In this document: in pieces, positions 20,201 to 28,729 of the stretch
Layout of the letters: the number at the start of each line of letters is the position of its first letter
Numbering within the stretch: position 1 is the stretch's first letter
Source of the DNA: Mycobacterium sp.
GTDB taxonomy: Bacteria; Actinomycetota; Actinomycetes; Mycobacteriales; Mycobacteriaceae
Direction: 5' to 3'
DNA length: 64,000 bases
Assembly: GCA_018882965.1 (NCBI GenBank)
Contig: VEQY01000012.1
Location: 1-64,000 of the forward strand
Program-made: the position numbers and the translations under genes
Notes under the pieces: model-generated
Database searches by the model: none
What the model was told of the DNA's origin: nothing
The model's input: only the letters and a program-made list of their open reading frames with translations

Positions 20201-21335
20201 CTATGACAAGGACGGCGGTCTGGGCGACCGGGCGATCGCGATCGCCCGCCAGGGGCTGTCCTACGGGGTGCACGTGGTCACCAGTGCCAGCGGCTGGCTG
20301 GTCGGCCAGAAGCAGGCCCTGCTCAACGTCGCCAACGCCCGAATCCAGCTGCGCCTGAGCAATCCCGACGAGACGCAGATGGGCACCGGCATCGAACACC
20401 GCCGCGCAGCCCGCCAGACGCTGGATCGCCCCGGATTCGGCGTCACGCGCAGCGGTCACGAGCTGCTCGTCGGTGTTCCGGAACTGACCGGACCGGACGG
20501 CGGGCGCATCCCGACCCGGGAGGTGGGCGCCGCGATCGCCGCCGCGACGGGCCTGGGCCGGCGGCATAGTCTGGTCCGGCTGCCCGACCGGATCGCCCTG
20601 CGAGACATCCTGACCGCAACGGCTCTGACCGACGACGTGCCGTTCGCCATCGGCGAGAGCGCCCTGCAGCCGGTGGTGCTGGCCACCCGGCAGGTCCCCA
20701 ATCTGCTGGTCGTCGGCCGGCAGGGGTGCGGCAAGACGACGACCCTGGCGGCCATCGGGCAGGCGGTCAGCGCCAGGATGACCCCCGAGCAGGCGCAGCT
20801 CACGATCATCGACCCCAAGACCACCCTGATCGGCACGATCCAGGGCCCGTGCGTGCGCGCCTACGCCTACACCCCCGAGGACATCGACCGGGTCATCGCT
20901 GAATTGGCCGCCCTGGTGAGTGACCGACTCCCGCCGTCCGGGCTGACGCAGGAACAGCTGCTGGCCCGGGCGTCCTGGCACGGGCCCCGCCACTTCGTCC
21001 TCATCGACGACGAGCAGGAACTGCGGCCGGCCGGGGTGGCCGGGCGGCCGGCCGCGACCGCGCCGCTGTGGACGCTGATCGAGCGCAGCCGGGAGATCGG
21101 CCTGCACGTCATCGCCACCAGGCTGCCGGGCAACTGGGCCGGCGTCTCGGCGATGAACCCGCTGATCGGGAAACTCGCGGGTTCGCGGGCATCCACGCTG
21201 TACATGGACAACGACCCGGCGATCAAGGTCTCCGGGCGGACCGGCGCGCGGCAGTTTCCGCCGGGCCGGGGCCTGCTGGTCAGCATCGAGGGTGCGATGG
21301 AGACGATCCTGGTCGGCGAGCCGGAGCGGGGTTAG
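17280..21335 (+). CDS. eccC: Type VII secretion ATPase EccC, single polypeptide with three FtsK/SpoIIIE domains
   Basis: TTG start at 17280, 2 nt after the eccB stop; 1351 aa; P-loops GTSGSGKSEY (D1), ATAQRGKSTTL (D2, degenerate), VGRQGCGKTTTL (D3); two N-terminal TM segments. Confidence 0.93.
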   Translation: MSKKAFARGPRVAQPAIAPVRIVIEPPVGLPEREPRNILLMIAAPALLVGILGTLAVMYSSGVRSLQSGFFPVIGLVGFGALMFSGRFGRGRRISWGELEQQRRSYLRRLDEDREEVQRAARRHRNARVFAHADPRRLDTVIGGPRMWERRPSDPDFLDVRLGIGTQSAADSGTAFHWPEIPIGEELEPVTGRALRDFMLAQRSIPDVGKVLSLRSRPGFSFIGDPADLYALMRSVLCSLAVYHSPDEVKFLVVTRHPERWSWLVWLPHNQHDEMFDACGLRRLVFASPADLEEALDGELHRKGRGPWSPPDGSSPTTTPTVLEPNAVPSLGPHWIIVDDNTGTPDQWEGVTGRKGKAGITVLRLANRAGTGVGFGDDGECFELREDRLLHRGSPFAVADLLAESTADRYARALARWSPTATGGGPGDEGQGEALLRALGISDPRYLDVDRLWAHSRGRGDPHWAMIPVGVKPGGEVAHIVLRAKDFGGYGFHSVVIGTSGSGKSEYFLALCNGIALTHSPESFIVIFVDMKFESAAQDLDGLPHVAGSLSNLGKDDRHLAERMRKAVDGEIARRYRLFKNAGARDANEYEEMRIAGRDLEPVPILLVIIDEYLELFHHHPEWIDLVIHIGQEGRGCNVFFTLGGQRLDLSSLSKVKSNIAFRVALRAETAEDSRDVIGSDAALHLPSKQNGYALLKVGPREIEQFRCFYVSAPFTVPAKPAVDRTVALSFSQPRSLTWQYQPLSVGDARALETVHDDDEPDQFLYHADGFKKKKLLDVIREALASNPARPPHQIWLPPLEVSETADALVSRWRGKPWWQDYGDNPGLVFPVAVVDCPEDHAQRIHAVDVEMDNVMVVATAQRGKSTTLMTLITSAALMYRPERVTFYCIGASLHSVADIPHVAGVVSTTDGDGVSRVIATIEGLIRAREAAFKELQIDVSEFRRRRVRADAAVTAGAEEVGDVFLVIDNFGDFYDKDGGLGDRAIAIARQGLSYGVHVVTSASGWLVGQKQALLNVANARIQLRLSNPDETQMGTGIEHRRAARQTLDRPGFGVTRSGHELLVGVPELTGPDGGRIPTREVGAAIAAATGLGRRHSLVRLPDRIALRDILTATALTDDVPFAIGESALQPVVLATRQVPNLLVVGRQGCGKTTTLAAIGQAVSARMTPEQAQLTIIDPKTTLIGTIQGPCVRAYAYTPEDIDRVIAELAALVSDRLPPSGLTQEQLLARASWHGPRHFVLIDDEQELRPAGVAGRPAATAPLWTLIERSREIGLHVIATRLPGNWAGVSAMNPLIGKLAGSRASTLYMDNDPAIKVSGRTGARQFPPGRGLLVSIEGAMETILVGEPERG

Positions 21336-21513
21336 GGTCGGCTAAGTTGGCGCAGCCCGCCGTGGTTGACCTATTGTTTTAGCAGTTGTGGACCTCGCTT
21401 AGTCACCCCGATGGGCAGTTCGGAGCAGGCCACGGCAGGGCCGCCGTCCAGCGACGCACGGGGGTACCCGATCACGCGTTGAACGGACGAATCGCCGCGC
21501 GAGAGAAGGTTCA

Positions 21514-24500
21514 GTGATGCCCCAGAGCGCAGGGTTGTACGACCCCGCCTTTGAGCACGACGCCTGTGGTGTCGCCATGGTCGTCGACATGCACGGCCGG
21601 CGCAGCCGCGACATCGTCGATCACGCCATCACCGCCCTGCTGAACCTGGAGCATCGCGGGGCCGCCGGCGCCGAACCGCACAGCGGCGACGGAGCCGGCA
21701 TCATGCTGCAGGTGCCCGACCGGTTCCTGCGGGCGGTGTGCCGGGAGCAGGGCGACATCGAGCTGCCGGCCGAGGGCAGCTACGCCACCGGTATCGCCTT
21801 CCTGCCGCAGTCGGCGCGTGACGCCGGGGCGGCCTGTGACGCGGTCGAGAAGATCGTCGAAGCCGAGGGCCTGACCGTGCTCGGCTGGCGATCGGTCCCC
21901 ACCGACGACTCTTCGCTGGGCGCGCTCGCCCGCGACGCCATGCCGACCTTCCGTCAGCTGTTCATCGGCGGGGCCTCCGGGATGGACCTGGAGCGCCGCG
22001 CCTATGTCGTGCGCAAGCGCGCCGAGCACGAGCTCGGCACCAAGGGTCCCGGCCAGGACGGCCCGGGCCGGGAGACGGTCTACTTCCCGAGCCTCTCCGG
22101 GCGCACCCTGATCTACAAGGGCATGCTGACCACGCCGCAGCTGAAGGCCTTCTACCTCGATCTGCAAGACGAGCGGATGGAGAGCGCGCTGGGCATCGTG
22201 CACTCGCGCTTCTCCACCAACACCTTCCCGTCCTGGCCGCTGGCACATCCGTTCCGCCGGATCGCCCACAACGGTGAGATCAACACGGTCACCGGCAACG
22301 AGAACTGGATGCGCGCCCGTGAAGCGCTGATCGACACCGACGTCTTCGGCCCGGACGTGACGAAGATCTTCCCGGTGTGCACACCGGGTGCCTCCGACAG
22401 CGCCCGCTTCGATGAGGTTCTCGAACTCCTGCACCTTGGCGGCCGCAGCCTGGCCCACGCGGTGTTGATGATGATCCCCGAGGCCTGGGAACGACACCCG
22501 ACGATGGATCCGGCCAGGCGGGCGTTCTATGCGTATCACTCCGCCCTGATGGAGCCCTGGGACGGCCCCGCCTCGGTGTGCTTCAGCGACGGCACCATCG
22601 TCGGTGCGGTCCTCGACCGCAACGGGTTGCGACCGTCGCGCATTTGGGTGACCGACGACGGTCTGGTGGTGATGGCCTCCGAGTCCGGCGTCCTCGATCT
22701 CGACCCCGCGCGGGTCGTCAAACGAATGCGGCTGCAGCCCGGCCGCATGTTCCTGGTCGACACCGCGCAGGGCAGGATCATCGCCGACGAGGAGATCAAA
22801 GCCGAACTCGCCGCCGAGCACCCCTATCAGGAGTGGCTCGCCTCCGAGCAGTTCCACCTCGATGACCTGCCGCAGGGCCCCTACATCCGCATGCCCCACC
22901 ACCGGGTGGTCCTGCGCCAGTTGGCGTTCGGCTACAGCTACGAGGAACTCAACCTTCTGGTCGCCCCGATGGCGCGCACCGGCGCAGAGCCGATCGGCTC
23001 GATGGGTACCGACACCCCGATCGCGGTCCTGTCCACTCGGCCCCGGATGCTGTACGACTATTTCCAGCAGCTCTTCGCCCAGGTGACCAACCCTCCGCTG
23101 GATGCCATCCGCGAGGAGGTCGTGACGAGCCTGCAGGCCGCGGTGGGGCCGGAGGGCGATCTGCTCAATCCGGTGCCGGAGTCCTGTCACCAGATCGTTC
23201 TGCCGCAACCGATCCTGCGCAATCACGAACTGGCCAAACTGGTCAACCTCAACCCCGAGGACGAGGTCAACGGTCACCGCCACGGAATGCGGTCAGCGGT
23301 CATCCGCTGTCTGTACCCGGTGGCCAAGGGCGGGTCCGGCCTGCGCCGCGCACTCGATGACATTCGGGCCGCGGCATCCCAAGCGATCGCCGAGGGCGCC
23401 CGGATCCTCATCCTCTCCGATCGGGAGTCCAACGAGGCCTTCGCGCCGATTCCCTCGCTGCTCTCGGTCGCGGCTGTGCACCATCACCTGGTGCGTGAAC
23501 GCACCCGAACCCAGGTCGGCCTGGTCGTGGAGTCCGGTGACGCCCGCGAGGTGCACCACATGGCGATGCTCATCGGGTTCGGTGCCGGAGCGATCAACCC
23601 CTACATCGCTTTCGAGTCGATCAGCGACATGATCGACCGGGGGATCATCACCGGTCTCGATCGCGAGAAGGCACTGCAGAACTACATCAAGGCCGCCGGC
23701 AAGGGCGTGCTCAAGGTGATGTCGAAGATGGGGATCTCCACCGTCGCCTCCTACACCGGTGCCCAACTGTTTCAGGCCATCGGCATCTCGCAGAAGGTGC
23801 TTGACGAGTACTTCACCGGGTTGACCTGCCCGGTGGGCGGCATCGACCTCGATGACATCGCCGCCGATGTCGCCGCCCGGCATCAGCTTGCCTACCTCGA
23901 CCGTCCCGACGAGCGTGCGCACCGCGAACTGGAGGTCGGTGGCGAGTACCAGTGGCGCCGCGAGGGGGAGTTCCACCTGTTCAACCCCGACACGGTCTTC
24001 AAGTTGCAGCACTCCACGCGCAGCGGCCAGTACGAGGTGTTCAAGGAATACACCAAGCTCGTCGATGACCAGAGTGAGCGCATCGCCTCGCTGCGCGGTC
24101 TGCTGAAGTTCAAAGAGGGCGTGCGCCCTCCGGTGCCCCTCGAGGAGGTGGAGCCGGCGGCCGAGATCGTCAAACGTTTCTCCACCGGAGCGATGAGTTA
24201 CGGCTCGATCTCGGCCGAGGCGCACGAGACGCTGGCTATTGCGATGAATCGGCTTGGTGGCCGGTCGAATTCAGGCGAGGGAGGCGAGGCGGTAAGCCGG
24301 TTCGACCGCGACGCCAACGGCGATTGGCGCCGCAGCGCCATCAAGCAGGTCGCCTCCGGCCGGTTCGGCGTCACCAGCCACTACCTGACCAATTGCACCG
24401 ACATCCAGATCAAGATGGCGCAGGGGGCCAAGCCGGGCGAGGGCGGCCAACTGCCCGGCCACAAGGTGTACCCGTGGGTCGCGGAGGTCCGTCACTCCAC

Positions 24501-26103
24501 GCCCGGTGTCGGGCTGATCTCGCCTCCGCCGCATCACGACATCTACTCCATCGAGGATCTCGCGCAGCTGATCTACGACCTCAAGAACGCCAACCCCGCC
24601 GCCCGCATCCACGTGAAGCTGGTCTCCGAGAACGGCGTGGGGACGGTTGCGGCCGGCGTGTCCAAGGCGCACGCCGACGTGGTGCTGATCTCCGGTCACG
24701 ACGGCGGCACCGGTGCCACTCCGCTGACGTCGATGAAGCACGCCGGAGCGCCCTGGGAGCTCGGGCTGGCCGAGACCCAGCAGACGCTGCTGCTCAACGG
24801 GCTGCGCGACCGGATCGTCGTCCAGGTCGACGGCCAACTCAAGACCGGCCGCGACGTCGTCGTCGCAGCGCTGCTCGGTGCGGAGGAGTTCGGGTTCGCG
24901 ACCGCCCCGCTGGTGGTCTCCGGCTGCATCATGATGCGGGTATGCCACCTCGACACCTGCCCGGTCGGGGTGGCGACCCAGAACCCGGTGTTGCGTGAGC
25001 GGTTCAACGGCAAGCCCGAGTTCGTGGAGAATTTCTTCATGTTCATCGCCGAAGAGGTCCGCGAGTTCATGGCCCAACTCGGGTTCCGGACCGTCAACGA
25101 GATGGTCGGCCAGGTCGGCGTCCTGGACACCACCCGGGCGGCCGCGCACTGGAAAGCGCACAAGCTCGATCTGACGCCGGTCCTGCACGAACCGGACTCG
25201 GCGTTCATGAACCAGGATTTGTACTGCAGCTCACGTCAGGACCACGGATTGGACAAGGCACTCGATCAGCAGCTGATCGCGCAGTGTCGCGAGGCGCTGG
25301 ATTCCGGTGAGCCGGTGCGCTTCACCACCAGAATCGCCAACACCAACCGCACTGTCGGCACCATGCTCGGCCACGAGGTGACCAAAGCCCACGGAGGGAA
25401 CGGTCTGCCCGACGGCACCATCGACATCACCTTCGACGGTTCGGCGGGGAACAGCTTCGGTGCCTTCGTTCCGGCCGGTATCACGCTGCGGGTGCGCGGA
25501 GATGCCAACGACTATGTCGGCAAGGGCCTCTCGGGAGGCCGAATCGTGCTGCGGCCCTCCGAGGACGCGCCGCAGGACTACGTGGCCGAGGACAACATCA
25601 TCGGCGGCAACGTCATCCTGTTCGGCGCCACCAGCGGGCAGGCGTTCATCCGCGGGATGGTGGGGGAGCGGTTCGCGGTCCGCAACTCCGGCGCTCACGC
25701 CGTCGTCGAGGGCGTCGGTGATCACGGCTGCGAGTACATGACCGGAGGCAAGGTCGTGATCCTCGGCCCGACTGGGCGAAACTTCGCCGCCGGCATGTCC
25801 GGTGGCGTCGCCTACGTCTACGACCCGCACGGTCACCTGCCCCAGAATCTCAACGCCGAGATGGTCGACCTCGAGGAACTCGACGACACCGACGTGGAGT
25901 GGCTGCACGACATCCTGGTCGCCCACCGGGACGCGACGGATTCCGCCCCGGCCCGGCGCGCTCTGGAGGAGTGGCCCCGTCAGGCCGGGGACTTCGCCAA
26001 GGTCATGCCGCGCGACTACAAGCGCGTGTTGAAGGCGATCGAGCAGGCCGAACGCAGCGGGGCCGATATCGACCAGGCGATCATGGCGGCTGCTCATGGC
26101 TGA
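21514..26103 (+). CDS. gltB: Glutamate synthase large subunit
   Basis: 1529 aa; N-terminal [18 protein letters not shown] (Ntn amidotransferase), [34 protein letters not shown]. Confidence 0.98.
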   Translation: MMPQSAGLYDPAFEHDACGVAMVVDMHGRRSRDIVDHAITALLNLEHRGAAGAEPHSGDGAGIMLQVPDRFLRAVCREQGDIELPAEGSYATGIAFLPQSARDAGAACDAVEKIVEAEGLTVLGWRSVPTDDSSLGALARDAMPTFRQLFIGGASGMDLERRAYVVRKRAEHELGTKGPGQDGPGRETVYFPSLSGRTLIYKGMLTTPQLKAFYLDLQDERMESALGIVHSRFSTNTFPSWPLAHPFRRIAHNGEINTVTGNENWMRAREALIDTDVFGPDVTKIFPVCTPGASDSARFDEVLELLHLGGRSLAHAVLMMIPEAWERHPTMDPARRAFYAYHSALMEPWDGPASVCFSDGTIVGAVLDRNGLRPSRIWVTDDGLVVMASESGVLDLDPARVVKRMRLQPGRMFLVDTAQGRIIADEEIKAELAAEHPYQEWLASEQFHLDDLPQGPYIRMPHHRVVLRQLAFGYSYEELNLLVAPMARTGAEPIGSMGTDTPIAVLSTRPRMLYDYFQQLFAQVTNPPLDAIREEVVTSLQAAVGPEGDLLNPVPESCHQIVLPQPILRNHELAKLVNLNPEDEVNGHRHGMRSAVIRCLYPVAKGGSGLRRALDDIRAAASQAIAEGARILILSDRESNEAFAPIPSLLSVAAVHHHLVRERTRTQVGLVVESGDAREVHHMAMLIGFGAGAINPYIAFESISDMIDRGIITGLDREKALQNYIKAAGKGVLKVMSKMGISTVASYTGAQLFQAIGISQKVLDEYFTGLTCPVGGIDLDDIAADVAARHQLAYLDRPDERAHRELEVGGEYQWRREGEFHLFNPDTVFKLQHSTRSGQYEVFKEYTKLVDDQSERIASLRGLLKFKEGVRPPVPLEEVEPAAEIVKRFSTGAMSYGSISAEAHETLAIAMNRLGGRSNSGEGGEAVSRFDRDANGDWRRSAIKQVASGRFGVTSHYLTNCTDIQIKMAQGAKPGEGGQLPGHKVYPWVAEVRHSTPGVGLISPPPHHDIYSIEDLAQLIYDLKNANPAARIHVKLVSENGVGTVAAGVSKAHADVVLISGHDGGTGATPLTSMKHAGAPWELGLAETQQTLLLNGLRDRIVVQVDGQLKTGRDVVVAALLGAEEFGFATAPLVVSGCIMMRVCHLDTCPVGVATQNPVLRERFNGKPEFVENFFMFIAEEVREFMAQLGFRTVNEMVGQVGVLDTTRAAAHWKAHKLDLTPVLHEPDSAFMNQDLYCSSRQDHGLDKALDQQLIAQCREALDSGEPVRFTTRIANTNRTVGTMLGHEVTKAHGGNGLPDGTIDITFDGSAGNSFGAFVPAGITLRVRGDANDYVGKGLSGGRIVLRPSEDAPQDYVAEDNIIGGNVILFGATSGQAFIRGMVGERFAVRNSGAHAVVEGVGDHGCEYMTGGKVVILGPTGRNFAAGMSGGVAYVYDPHGHLPQNLNAEMVDLEELDDTDVEWLHDILVAHRDATDSAPARRALEEWPRQAGDFAKVMPRDYKRVLKAIEQAERSGADIDQAIMAAAHG

Positions 26104-27562
26104 TCCCAGTGGTTTCCTGAAGTTCCCGCACCGCCAGACTCCGTCTCGCCGACCGGTGCCGCTGAGGTTGCGGGACTGGCGCGAGGTCTACGAGGAGTTC
26201 GACCAGGAAGTCCTGCAGCAGCAGGCAGCGCGGTGTATGGATTGCGGAATCCCGTTCTGCCACAACGGCTGCCCGCTGGGCAATCTCATCCCCGAGTGGA
26301 ACGACCTGGTCTTCCGGGACCGCTGGCGCGAGGCGATCGAGCGATTGCATGCCACCAATAACTTCCCGGAGTTCACCGGTCGGCTGTGTCCCGCACCGTG
26401 CGAGGCCTCCTGCGTGCTGGGGATCAACTCCGATCCGGTGACCATCAAGCAGGTGGAAGTCGAGATCATCGATCGTGCCTTTGCCGAGGGATGGGTGCTG
26501 CCTAATCCGCCGCACCTGATGACCGGCAAGACGGTCGCCGTGGTTGGTTCGGGTCCGGCGGGACTGGCGGCCGCCCAGCAGCTCACCCGGGCGGGCCACG
26601 ATGTGACGGTCTTCGAGCGCGACGACCGCATCGGTGGCCTGCTGCGCTACGGAATCCCCGAGTTCAAGATGGAAAAGCGGCACATCGAACGCCGGCTTGA
26701 GCAGATGCGTGCGGAGGGCACGACATTCCGGGCCGGGGTCGACGTCGGTGTCGATGTCACCGCCGACGAGTTGCGGACGAAGTACGACGCGGTGGTGCTC
26801 GCCGGAGGGGCGACGGATTGGCGGGACCTGCCCATCCCCGGTCGTGAGTTCGAGGGAATCCATCAGGCGATGGAGTACCTGCCGTGGGCCAACAGGATGA
26901 CTCACGGCGATCCGGTCGCTGACGCGGAGGGCGAGCCGCCCATCACCGCCAGGGACAAGCGGGTGGTCATCATCGGCGGCGGTGACACCGGAGCGGACTG
27001 TCTGGGCACCGCTCACCGGCAGGGCGCGGTGACCGTCCACCAGTTCGAGATCATGCCGCGCCCGCCGGAGCACCGAGCCGATTCGACGCCGTGGCCGACC
27101 TACCCGCTGATGTACCGGGTGTCGTCGGCACACGAGGAGGGCGGTGAGCGGGTCTTCTCGGTCAGCACCGAGCGGTTCCTCGGCTGCGACGGCCGTGTCA
27201 CCGGGCTCCGGGCGCACGAGGTGAGGCTCGTCGACGGCACGTTCCAGAAGGTGGAGGGAACCGAATTCGAGCTCGACGTGGATCTGGTTCTGCTGGCGAT
27301 GGGCTTCGTCGGACCTGAGCGGCCCGGCCTGCTGACCGACCTCGGAGTGGGGTTCACCGACCGGGGCACCGTCGCCCGAAACGCCGACTTCGAAACCTCC
27401 GTGCCGGGGGTATTCGTCGCCGGCGACATGGGCCGTGGCCAGTCGCTGATCGTCTGGGCGATCGCGGAGGGCCGAGCGGCGGCGGCCGGCGTGGACCGTT
27501 ATCTGATGGGTCACTCAGCTTTGCCAGCTCCCATAAGCCCATCGGCAGCCCCGCAACGCTAG
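26096..27562 (+). CDS. gltD: Glutamate synthase small subunit
   Basis: [79 protein letters not shown]; overlaps the gltB end. Confidence 0.98.
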   Translation: MADPSGFLKFPHRQTPSRRPVPLRLRDWREVYEEFDQEVLQQQAARCMDCGIPFCHNGCPLGNLIPEWNDLVFRDRWREAIERLHATNNFPEFTGRLCPAPCEASCVLGINSDPVTIKQVEVEIIDRAFAEGWVLPNPPHLMTGKTVAVVGSGPAGLAAAQQLTRAGHDVTVFERDDRIGGLLRYGIPEFKMEKRHIERRLEQMRAEGTTFRAGVDVGVDVTADELRTKYDAVVLAGGATDWRDLPIPGREFEGIHQAMEYLPWANRMTHGDPVADAEGEPPITARDKRVVIIGGGDTGADCLGTAHRQGAVTVHQFEIMPRPPEHRADSTPWPTYPLMYRVSSAHEEGGERVFSVSTERFLGCDGRVTGLRAHEVRLVDGTFQKVEGTEFELDVDLVLLAMGFVGPERPGLLTDLGVGFTDRGTVARNADFETSVPGVFVAGDMGRGQSLIVWAIAEGRAAAAGVDRYLMGHSALPAPISPSAAPQR

Positions 27563-27709
27563 CCACACAGGCAACAAAGGTAACAATTGACCTGTGTCGG
27601 CGCGCCTCCTCTTTTTCGGATTGTGATGCGGTTCTAATTGCTGGGTCGGGATGCTGAGGTTTACAGTGATCCCCGGTTGCCAATGACGTCGACCACAGGA
27701 GAGATCCTC

Positions 27710-27862
27710 GTGTTCCTCAACCCGATCAACAGCCCGCTCACCCGGTCACGGGCCGCACGGGTGGCCTGGTCTCTGCTACGTCACCCGCTCAAGAGCCGGG
27801 GTTTTCCGGCCAAGCACGAGCGACTGATCACCCCCGCCGAACTCATGCGCTACGGATTCTGA
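27710..27862 (+). CDS. Small uncharacterised protein (50 aa)
   Basis: GTG at 27710 preceded by AGGAGA with suitable spacing; VFLNPINSPLTRSRAARVAWSLLRHPLKSRGFPAKHERLITPAELMRYGF. Confidence 0.5.
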   Translation: MFLNPINSPLTRSRAARVAWSLLRHPLKSRGFPAKHERLITPAELMRYGF

Positions 27863-28707
27863 CGCCACAGACCTGAGTCCCGGATCGCCCCGGCGAGCGG
27901 TTCGAGCACCCGCGGGTCGTGCGGTACCGGCAGGTAGACGATCGCCAGGTCAAGACCCTGGGCCCCCAGGGCGATGGTGTCCTCGATGACGCCCCGGTAG
28001 CCCCGATCAGCGCTCAGCCGCACATGCGCCGAGAGCATGATCTGCTTGGGGTCGCGGCCGACCGAGGCGCAGTGCTCGGCCAGCACGTCCCGCTTGCGGG
28101 CAAACTCCGCGGGTGATCCGCCCACGAAGTTCCAGTGCTGGGCGTAGCGGGCGGCGATCCGCAGGGTTCGCCGCTCGCCGTTGCCGCCGATGCAGATCGG
28201 AGGGTGGGGACGCTGAGGACCCTTCGGTTCGTTTCGGGCGGCGCGGAGTCGGTAGAACCGGCCGTCGAAGTCGACCGTCTCGTGGCTGAGCAACCCGATC
28301 AGAACCTGGCAGGCTTCCTCGAATCGGTCGAAACGGTCCTTCAGCCCGCCGAGTTCCAGCCCATAGGCGTCGGACTCCTCCTCGTTCCATCCCGCGCCGA
28401 TCCCCAGCTCAAGCCGGCCCCCCGAGACGATGTCGACGCTGGAGGCGATCTTGGCCAGCACGGCGGGGTTGCGGTGGTGTATCCCGGTGACCAGCGGACC
28501 CAACCGTAGGCGCGTGGTCGCCTGTGCGAGCGCGGCCAGGACGGACCAGGCCTCCAGGCACGGCCCGGTCGGGTCGGAGAAGATCGGGTAGAAGTGGTCG
28601 AACACCCAGCCCGACTCGAAGACGTCGATCTCGTCGGCGACCTGCCAGACCTTGAGCAGATCAGCCCACGTGGTGTCCTGCTGTGACGTCTTGAACCCGA
28701 ATCGCAT
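27850..28707 (-). CDS. LLM-class F420-dependent oxidoreductase
   Basis: MRFGFKTSQQDTTWADLLKVWQVADEIDVFESGWVFDHFYPIF, RLRLGPLVTGIHHRNPAVLAKIASSVDIVSGGRLELGIGAGWNEEE. Confidence 0.92.
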   Translation of the reverse strand: MRFGFKTSQQDTTWADLLKVWQVADEIDVFESGWVFDHFYPIFSDPTGPCLEAWSVLAALAQATTRLRLGPLVTGIHHRNPAVLAKIASSVDIVSGGRLELGIGAGWNEEESDAYGLELGGLKDRFDRFEEACQVLIGLLSHETVDFDGRFYRLRAARNEPKGPQRPHPPICIGGNGERRTLRIAARYAQHWNFVGGSPAEFARKRDVLAEHCASVGRDPKQIMLSAHVRLSADRGYRGVIEDTIALGAQGLDLAIVYLPVPHDPRVLEPLAGAIRDSGLWRQNP

Positions 28708-28729
28708 GCTCAGCCCCGTTCCGCGGTCG

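Noticed and set aside
19605-21107. 500-aa minus-strand ORF opposite eccC
   Set aside because: High-GC antisense artefact; low-complexity product and full overlap with the well-supported EccC frame.
21511-23283. 590-aa minus-strand ORF opposite gltB
   Set aside because: Antisense shadow ORF of GltB; no family motifs, Gly/Arg/His-rich composition typical of such artefacts.
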